Positions 6,342 through 10,636 of a stretch of DNA of 10,636 bases are shown here, one piece after another. Numbering within the stretch: the first letter of the stretch is position 1; the number at the start of each line of letters is the position of its first letter. Under the pieces are notes generated by a model. The model ran no database searches, was not told the origin of the DNA, and saw only the letters and a program-made list of their open reading frames with translations. The DNA comes from an uncultured Christensenella sp. (lineage in GTDB: Bacteria > Bacillota > Clostridia > Christensenellales > UBA1242). A program made the position numbers and the translations under genes. The DNA is taken from NCBI GenBank assembly GCA_949291975.1, contig CASEYA010000001.1, positions 1 to 10,636 on the forward strand, written 5' to 3'.

Positions 6342-6896
6342 ATGAGAAAAAACATTAAAACAACAGATGCAATTTTTCCAATGCCAGTTTTGATGATTGC
6401 AACTTTTAATGAGGACGGCAGTGTTAACGTGATGAATGCTGCATGGGGTATGATGCTAGAAAGTGATGAAATTGTGCTAAATCTATCACAGACACATAAA
6501 ACGTTTAAAAACATAATGGAAAGAAAAGCGTTCACAGTAAGCATGGCAGATGCAAAGCATGTTAAAGAGGCAGACTTTTTTGGTATTGAGACTGGGAACA
6601 GAGTTTCAAACAAACTGCAACAAAGTGGGCTTAGTTTTGAAAAATCAACAAATGTTGATGCACCAATTATCAACGAATTTCCCATTTGCCTTGAATGTGA
6701 GTTTGAAAGAATGAGTGATTGTGGTGTTGTTGGCAGGGTTAAAAATGTGTCTGCCGACCAAAGCGTTTTAAATGGCGAAAGTGTTGATGTTGAAGTCTTG
6801 CAAGCAATTGCTTTTGACCCTTTTACTCACGGATATTATAAAATTGGCGAAAGGGTTGGCAATGCCTTTAAAGACGGCTTGGAATTGAGAAAGTGA
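6342..6896 (+). CDS. Flavin reductase-like (DIM6/NTAB) FMN-binding protein
   Basis: A 184-residue single-domain protein of the flavin reductase-like split-barrel family (flavoredoxin type), which binds FMN and passes electrons between reduced carriers and flavin. Family features are the N-terminal PMPVLMIATFNEDGSVNVMNAAWG (13-36), the NLSQTHKTFKNI stretch (47-58) where flavin phosphate is usually held, FTVSMADAKHVKEADFFG (64-81), and the CLECEFERMSDCGVVGRV core strands (116-133). There is no signal peptide or membrane segment. Three cysteines (116, 119, 127) form no obvious metal motif. It is monocistronic, with its own promoter and a structured terminator about 90 bp downstream. It is divergent from the merR-DUF362 operon across about 470 bp but shares no regulatory site with it. 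The electron donor and physiological partner are unknown. Confidence 0.88.
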   Translation: MRKNIKTTDAIFPMPVLMIATFNEDGSVNVMNAAWGMMLESDEIVLNLSQTHKTFKNIMERKAFTVSMADAKHVKEADFFGIETGNRVSNKLQQSGLSFEKSTNVDAPIINEFPICLECEFERMSDCGVVGRVKNVSADQSVLNGESVDVEVLQAIAFDPFTHGYYKIGERVGNAFKDGLELRK

Positions 6897-6985
6897 CAAA
6901 TTAGATAAAATGTTTTAAGATTATTTAGGAAACAAAAATTTTTTATTTGGCAAAGCGGAGAATATTGTTGATGTAAACAAACAGA

Positions 6986-7036
6986 ACAAACAAAAAGGAA
7001 CTGCTCGTCCCAGTTGGGAAGGTTCCTTTGTTTTGT
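6986..7036 (+). terminator. Structured terminator or attenuator after the flavin reductase gene
   Basis: AAAGGAAC (6994-7001) pairs with GTTCCTTT (7022-7029), and weak A/T pairing extends it outwards to 6986 and 7036. Inside is TCCC-AGTT-GGGA (7008-7019). AACTG (6999-7003) can alternatively pair with CAGTT (7011-7015), which would break the main stem. A T-rich tail follows. The stem is much more GC-rich than its surroundings. Termination is likely; a switching role is only a possibility. Confidence 0.6.
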
Positions 7037-7128
7037 AACGGAAGATTGATGCAATTTTTGAGGTTAATATCTTATATTTTAAGCAAACAATCAAGTTTTT
7101 ATATAAATATAGCAAAAAAAGGAGAAAC

Positions 7129-7167
7129 ATGAAATATTTAGATGAGGTAAGAGTAACTGTTATTTAA
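7129..7167 (+). CDS. 12-codon ORF behind a good ribosome site (gene remnant or short peptide)
   Basis: An AAAAGGAG ribosome site (7117-7124) stands 4 nt before ATG, and the frame reads MKYLDEVRVTVI then TAA. The composition looks like the start of an ordinary soluble protein rather than a toxin or hydrophobic peptide. No continuation was found after the stop. A strong terminator at 7216-7248 closes the unit 50 bp later and another lies upstream, so the piece looks like a small separate transcript or the decayed 5' end of a lost gene. No clear promoter was found and the family is unknown. Confidence 0.3.
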   Translation: MKYLDEVRVTVI

Positions 7168-7215
7168 CAAAGAGTGTAAATCTAAATTGTTTTTATGTTC
7201 TTATCTTTGTATTTT

Positions 7216-7248
7216 ATAAGCACAAAGCATTTTTTGTGCTTATTTTTT
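7216..7248 (+). terminator. Strong intrinsic terminator
   Basis: ATAAGCACAAA (7216-7226) pairs perfectly over 11 bp with TTTGTGCTTAT (7233-7243) around a 6-nt loop and runs into a T tract to 7248. It has no full-length gene directly upstream: only the 12-codon ORF lies between it and the flavin reductase terminator. Confidence 0.85.
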
Positions 7249-7286
7249 AAATTTTTGTTTATTTTTAAGTAAATTTCTTGTTTTTA

Positions 7287-7323
7287 TTAGATATTTTTAA
7301 AATATTTTTGTATAATTAGTTTA
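7287..7323 (+). promoter_or_regulatory. Promoter of the TIM-barrel gene, predicted leaderless
   Basis: A perfect TATAAT (7311-7316) has a weak -35 TTAGAT (7287-7292) 18 bp upstream. The seventh base after the hexamer is A7323 and the ATG begins at A7324, so the mRNA should have zero or one leader base. No Shine-Dalgarno sequence is present between -10 and ATG. Confidence 0.7.
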
Positions 7324-8208
7324 ATGAAAGCAAAAAGTGAAAACATTGTTATAATTTGTTTAATTTGTGTTTTGCTGGCAGGAATAATTTCTGCTGTTAT
7401 TCTTTTATGTGTTTATGATGATAAAAGGTCAAAAGGCGTTTGGTGGTGGAGTGGTATTCAAAATGCAGATGAATATCTTGCTTTTGCCTCTCAAAACAAA
7501 GTTACTGAAATATATTTGTCTGTAAGCGAGTTTGACCAAGATATAAATGCCTTTGTTGGCAAGGCAAACAATTTGGGTATTGATGTCTATGCTTTAACTG
7601 GAAATTATAAAATGATTTCAGACCGTTCAATTCTAGAGAGTTGGCTTGATAAATTCAAAGCATATCAAACGACTTCAGAAAACAAATTTTGTGGTGTTCA
7701 TTTGGATGTTGAACCTCATCAAAGCCCAGAGTGGAAAGATGCAACAGATGAGCAAAGAACTGCAATGGTGCAAGAATATGTTGAGTTTGTCTGTTTTGTT
7801 ACCACAGCTCAAGGAAATAAAGATATAAAATTCGATTTTGATATTCCCGCATGGCTTAATTTTTCTGTTTCATTAAATGGCGAGACAAAGGAAGCATATA
7901 AGTTTGTAATTGATTTTGCCAGCAGGGTTTTTGTTATGAGCTATCGAGATTCTGCCGAACAAATTTATTCTTTGGCAGAGGATGAGCTTGATTATGCAAA
8001 CAAGCAAAATAAAAAACTTTTTCTGTGTGTTGAGACAGCGGAATCTAGCGAAGGGGAAAACATCACTTTTTTTGAAGAGGGAAAAAGGACATTAGATGAC
8101 CAACTTGAAAAATTGCAAAAAATTATAAAAACAAATTGTGGTGAAAATTTTTCAAACTTTGGAATCAGCGTTCATCACATGAGTGCGTGGTATGATTTAA
8201 AAGATTAA
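7324..8208 (+). CDS. Membrane-anchored TIM-barrel protein resembling glycoside hydrolases
   Basis: A 294-residue protein with one N-terminal membrane helix or uncleaved signal anchor (about 8-30), then an extracytoplasmic domain whose motif order suggests a (beta/alpha)8 barrel: GVWWWSG (38-44), EIYLSV (62-67), DVYALTGN (87-94), GVHLDVEPH (124-132), KFDFDIPAW (169-177), VFVMSYRD (202-209), LFLCVET (232-238) and GISVHHMSAWYDL (280-292). Acidic residues at barrel strand ends (Asp128, Glu130, Asp171, Asp173, Glu237) are where sugar-cleaving barrels place catalytic groups. I recognise the general pattern from uncharacterised Gram-positive proteins but cannot assign a numbered glycosidase family. 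The likely site is the outer membrane face, acting on wall or dietary glycan; this is inference. The start at 7324 is the only in-frame ATG before the anchor and lacks a ribosome site, with the promoter -10 just 7 nt upstream. Confidence 0.75.
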   Translation: MKAKSENIVIICLICVLLAGIISAVILLCVYDDKRSKGVWWWSGIQNADEYLAFASQNKVTEIYLSVSEFDQDINAFVGKANNLGIDVYALTGNYKMISDRSILESWLDKFKAYQTTSENKFCGVHLDVEPHQSPEWKDATDEQRTAMVQEYVEFVCFVTTAQGNKDIKFDFDIPAWLNFSVSLNGETKEAYKFVIDFASRVFVMSYRDSAEQIYSLAEDELDYANKQNKKLFLCVETAESSEGENITFFEEGKRTLDDQLEKLQKIIKTNCGENFSNFGISVHHMSAWYDLKD

Positions 8209-8212
8209 AATA

Positions 8213-8241
8213 AAAAATTGCCTTTAACAAAAGCAATTTTT
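8213..8241 (+). terminator. Intrinsic terminator of the TIM-barrel gene
   Basis: AAAAATTGC (8213-8221) pairs perfectly with GCAATTTTT (8233-8241) around an 11-nt loop, 4 nt after the stop codon. The A-rich left arm would let it act on leftward transcripts from the XRE gene too. Confidence 0.8.
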
Positions 8242-8443
8242 AAAATATGTTGATTTTATAAATTATAAAAAATTTAAAGATAAAAAATTTCAAAAACAAT
8301 TAATCTATAAAGGTAAAATAAAATGTTTAAAGCGTTGTGTTTTTTTAAAAATATATAAAAAATGCAAAAAATTATGCTTTATATTGATTTTTTGTTGTTT
8401 TATTAATGAATTTTTTTAACTTTGTGATTATTTCTTATGTTTT

Positions 8444-8471
8444 AAAAAAATCAAAAGGTTGCTGGGTTTTG
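8444..8471 (-). terminator. Possible weak terminator of the XRE-type gene
   Basis: On the minus strand CAAAA (8467-8471) can pair with TTTTG (8452-8456), followed by ATTTTTTT. The stem is only 5 bp, so this is tentative; the stronger hairpin at 8213-8241 could finish leftward transcripts. Confidence 0.3.
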
Positions 8472-8482
8472 TTTGAAAATTT

Positions 8483-9088
8483 CTATTTAACAACTTTTTT
8501 CTGCCAGCTTTTTTTGTTGCATTTTGGACACTTCATATATCTTGTTCTGCCCATGTGCATGGATGATATAACTTGTTTATATGTTGGAATATATTTGTTA
8601 TGGCAATGTGCGCATTCATAATAGCCAGCATCTTTTTCAATGAGCAAGCAGAAGTGAATTCCAACAGCAAAAATAATAAATGCAATGCAGATTAGAACAA
8701 TTCTCAAAGCGGTAACAAGAGGACAGAATGATGCAATAAAGATAAACATCATGGCGCAAATGGAACTCATATAGCCAACCACCATTTCAAGTGTAAGCAA
8801 AAATTTTGTTGTTCGTTCTTGCTGTGATTTTAACTCTAACAAATTTTGTTCGGCATTTTTTTGATATTCTTCTTTTGAAAGTTTTTTACCCGATAAAAGT
8901 TCGTTTGCGCTTATTTGAAGAGCGTGGCAAAGTGGCAAAATCAAACTTGTGTCTGGGAAACCGTCTCCACACTCCCATTTTGAAATTGTTTTTTCACTCA
9001 CAGACAATTTTTGTGCAAGTTGCACTTGCGTTAATTTTTGTGCCTTTCTTTGTTCTTTTATAAAATTTCCTGTTTCAATAAGGTTCAT
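8483..9088 (-). CDS. XRE-family regulator with two membrane helices and a zinc ribbon
   Basis: A 201-residue protein with three parts. Residues 5-65 are a Cro/C1-type helix-turn-helix (KLTQVQLAQKLSVSEKTISKWECG), the DNA-binding head. Residues 66-97 are a polar, helical linker. Two hydrophobic segments (about 102-122 and 128-150) form a membrane hairpin, so DNA-binding head and tail should lie on the same, cytoplasmic side. The tail is a zinc ribbon, CAHC (159-162) and CPKC (187-190), separated by a conserved-looking MHMGRTRYMKCPKC stretch. Similar XRE-membrane-ribbon proteins occur in Clostridia; their signal is unknown. The ATG follows AGGAGGG, and an extended -10 (TGC-TATAAT, 9109-9117) lies just upstream. 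It is monocistronic and convergent with the TIM-barrel gene. The zinc ribbon may sense metal or redox state or bind a partner; this is inference. Confidence 0.87.
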   Translation of the reverse strand: MNLIETGNFIKEQRKAQKLTQVQLAQKLSVSEKTISKWECGDGFPDTSLILPLCHALQISANELLSGKKLSKEEYQKNAEQNLLELKSQQERTTKFLLTLEMVVGYMSSICAMMFIFIASFCPLVTALRIVLICIAFIIFAVGIHFCLLIEKDAGYYECAHCHNKYIPTYKQVISSMHMGRTRYMKCPKCNKKSWQKKVVK

Positions 9089-9108
9089 TTTTCCCTCCTT
9101 TTGTTCAT

Positions 9109-9117
9109 ATTATAGCA
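9109..9117 (-). promoter_or_regulatory. Extended -10 promoter of the XRE-type gene
   Basis: On the minus strand TGC-TATAAT covers 9109-9117, with a predicted start near 9102 and GGAGG at 9094-9098 before the ATG at 9088. No good -35 is visible at 17 bp; an extended -10 can work without one. The upstream terminator stem (9132-9155) sits where the -35 would be. Confidence 0.65.
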
Positions 9118-9120
9118 TGA

Positions 9121-9155
9121 AAAAAAGAAAAAAACTCCCACGCTCCGTAGAGTTT
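9121..9155 (-). terminator. Second leftward terminator upstream of the XRE-type gene
   Basis: On the minus strand AAACTC (9150-9155) pairs with GAGTTT (9132-9137), followed by a long T-rich run. Inside, CTC-TACG-GAG can form a small stem with a UACG tetraloop. It would stop read-through from the ferritin-like gene just before the XRE promoter. Confidence 0.6.
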
Positions 9156-9288
9156 GAGAGATTTTTTAAAAAAAATTTTAACTTTAACATAAAATTTTTG
9201 TGTTGTATTTTAGAAAAAGGATGAAAAAAGTTATTTATCTTCTTAAATTTATTTTGTTTTGAAAAATGAGTTTTATATGGGTTTTGAG

Positions 9289-9317
9289 AAAAATGTTCGC
9301 TAATTAGTGAACATTTT
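9289..9317 (-). terminator. Terminator palindrome overlapping the ferritin-like gene's stop codon
   Basis: Positions 9290-9303 pair with 9304-9317, with a single G-T wobble, centred on the stop codon. On the minus strand it is followed by a T-rich tail. The last coding codons therefore form part of the terminator stem. The near-perfect dyad could alternatively bind a protein. Confidence 0.65.
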
Positions 9318-10560
9318 CCATTCCCTCTCTGCCAACTGTGGTGTTGTCTTCCTTGCGGTTATTAAGTTCTTTTATTGGGTGCGGTTTTTCCTGATAGCGA
9401 TAATCTTCACCAAATTTTTCAATTGCCAAATTTATAACATGGTGGCTTGGCTCGTCTGCTGTTTTGCTGTTAAGTGTTTTTTGATGTCTAAAAAATAAAG
9501 CATCTTTTGGCAATTTTGTGCTTAAAATATAATCTTCTTGGTTGCTTGTTAAGTGAACGGTGTTTTCAATAACTTCACGAATATATTTTTTGTTTTCACC
9601 AAATTTTAAAAGTTTTGGAAATGCTGGTTTTGGCAAAAGGTCTTTATATGTTTTCTGCTCGTATTTTTCAAGCATATCACAAGCAAGCCTGAGGTGAGCA
9701 ACCTCCATGTTAAAATGTTCTTCCCAAATGTTTTTAATATATTCATCAGTTTCGTCTTGCATCATGGAATAATAAAGATATGCTTCAGTGTATTCATGCA
9801 TAACCCAATTTTCTAGCCATGTGCAAGTTGGGTCTTCAAGTGATTCATATTGAGTTACATGTTGTTCTTCGATAAGGGCAATTTCACTGAATAACTTGCG
9901 GCCATAATCGTTTGGATAAAAGTTTGCAAGATTCATATAAAAATTCATGGTTTGTTGTTCTGCTGCTGTTATGATGTTGGAAATCAAAACAGATTGTGGG
10001 TCTGCGGTGCTGTTATCTAATGAGCGCTTAACATTATCAGTTGGATAGCGATGTTCAGAAATTGTTGGACGCCCTGGCATGATTTCGGTAAATTTGCCCA
10101 CCAAAAATTCCGATTCAATGCCATAGTCCATTTTTAAAAGATTAGCAAAGCGATAGAGGTGGTCAAAGTCTTCAAGCAGAGCAAAATTAAGCGCACTGAG
10201 ATTGTCTTGATTTTTTTCATTTTTTGCCAAAATTGCAGTTAGTTCAATTGCAAGTTGTTCATAGGCAATTGTTGTTTCAAGCATATTTTCGTCTTTTGGT
10301 TTAAGGCTTGCAATTCGCTTTTGCTGTTGTTGCTCTTGTGCACGCACAATTGCAATTTGTTTTTTGAGTTCTGGCTCGTCACAATGTCTTGAAAATTGGT
10401 GTAAAAACCAGTTTGATTCAAACTCTGTTCCGTTCATTAAAATTACACGCACTTTTGTGAATGGGTCAACTTTTTCTTTATCATAGGGTTTTGCATACAT
10501 TTTCGCCCAATTCATAAAGTATTTATCAATTTCTTTTGTTTTAACTTCAAATGGATTCAT
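9304..10560 (-). CDS. Tandem ferritin-like (rubrerythrin-related) diiron protein
   Basis: A 418-residue, probably cytoplasmic protein with two consecutive ferritin-like helical regions. The second (about 190-300) shows a full diiron carboxylate pattern: Glu201 in AAEQQ, EEQH (Glu231, His234), HEYTEAY (Glu256 or Glu259) and MEVAH (Glu286, His289). The first (about 45-145) has a weaker match: Glu46/Glu48, AQEQQQQ with Gln where His is expected, YEQLAIE (Glu101) and EDFDH (Glu130, His134). It may be a decayed or differently loaded site. A C-terminal extension of about 110 polar residues has no recognised domain and no rubredoxin CxxC knuckles. Family members handle oxygen, peroxide or iron; the exact activity here is unknown. 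The ATG follows GGAGG (10568-10572) at 7-nt spacing. No promoter is clear in the 75 bp left before the window ends. Confidence 0.75.
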   Translation of the reverse strand: MNPFEVKTKEIDKYFMNWAKMYAKPYDKEKVDPFTKVRVILMNGTEFESNWFLHQFSRHCDEPELKKQIAIVRAQEQQQQKRIASLKPKDENMLETTIAYEQLAIELTAILAKNEKNQDNLSALNFALLEDFDHLYRFANLLKMDYGIESEFLVGKFTEIMPGRPTISEHRYPTDNVKRSLDNSTADPQSVLISNIITAAEQQTMNFYMNLANFYPNDYGRKLFSEIALIEEQHVTQYESLEDPTCTWLENWVMHEYTEAYLYYSMMQDETDEYIKNIWEEHFNMEVAHLRLACDMLEKYEQKTYKDLLPKPAFPKLLKFGENKKYIREVIENTVHLTSNQEDYILSTKLPKDALFFRHQKTLNSKTADEPSHHVINLAIEKFGEDYRYQEKPHPIKELNNRKEDNTTVGREGMENVH

Positions 10561-10636
10561 AAAAATACCTCCACAAAAAATCCTTGCCTAAATTTTGTTT
10601 TTTAATCAAAATAAATGGCAGATTAACAAATATTTA

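Noticed and set aside
6308..6685. Open frame of about 125 codons opposite the flavin reductase-like gene
   Set aside because: Runs antisense through the flavin reductase-like gene and into its promoter; no independent signals.
6994..7029. T-box or known riboswitch
   Set aside because: No T-box consensus, specifier loop or downstream aminoacyl-tRNA or amino-acid gene; the fold is adequate as a terminator.
8806..9063. Open frame of about 85 codons opposite the XRE gene
   Set aside because: Antisense to the helix-turn-helix region, which has clear family motifs on the other strand.
1..10636. CRISPR array, tRNA, rRNA, insertion sequence or prophage genes
   Set aside because: No regularly spaced direct repeats, no cloverleaf or rRNA-like stretch, and no transposase, integrase or phage-structural motifs in any frame read.

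Overview
The window reads as a piece of chromosome from an AT-rich, low-GC Gram-positive bacterium (Bacillota, most likely an anaerobic Clostridia-type gut organism). The grounds are the AT-rich, AA/TT-heavy sequence, strong AGGAGG-type ribosome sites, sigma-A promoters (several with an extended TGn -10), intrinsic terminators with long U tracts, and the gene families present. I see no phage, insertion sequence, CRISPR array, rRNA or tRNA. This is mostly ordinary core and accessory metabolism, with several local oddities.

Layout, left to right. (1) 5-1369, minus: M18 zinc aminopeptidase. It is divergent from (2) 1510-2541, plus: a short pyruvate kinase without the C-terminal domain, probably cotranscribed with (3) 2591-3448, plus: a Cof-type HAD phosphatase. 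(4) 3603-4343, plus: a sugar-1-phosphate nucleotidyltransferase resembling HddC, with its own promoter and terminator. (5) 4590-5480 and (6) 5502-5874, both minus: a merR-DUF362 operon. The regulator resembles the aldehyde/electrophile sensors AdhR and NmlR, and a classic 19-bp-spacer MerR operator-promoter lies in front of it. As written, the regulator's reading frame is broken at about codon 4. (7) 5935-6300: AT-rich non-coding stretch with one perfect DnaA box, competing inverted repeats and an orphan ribosome site. (8) 6342-6896, plus: flavin reductase-like FMN protein. (9) 6897-7310: non-coding, with two terminators and a 12-codon ORF behind a good ribosome site. (10) 7324-8208, plus: a membrane-anchored TIM-barrel protein resembling glycoside hydrolases. 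(11) 8483-9088, minus: XRE-type regulator fused to two membrane helices and a zinc ribbon. (12) 9304-10560, minus: a 418-residue protein with two tandem ferritin-like helical bundles.

How the genes may work together. The left half is peptide breakdown and glycolysis (peptidase, pyruvate kinase, sugar phosphatase, nucleotide-sugar synthesis). The right half has a redox or stress flavour: electrophile-sensor-like MerR, DUF362, flavin reductase and ferritin-like protein, though only merR-DUF362 is clearly one transcription unit. Two genes, pyruvate kinase and the TIM-barrel protein, lack a Shine-Dalgarno sequence and have a perfect TATAAT placed so that transcription should begin at or within about 3 nt of the ATG. 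They are therefore predicted to be leaderless mRNAs, while every other complete gene here has a clear ribosome site. The most promising leads are the leaderless pair, the frameshifted MerR controlling a DUF362 gene, the tandem ferritin-like protein and the short pyruvate kinase with altered motifs.
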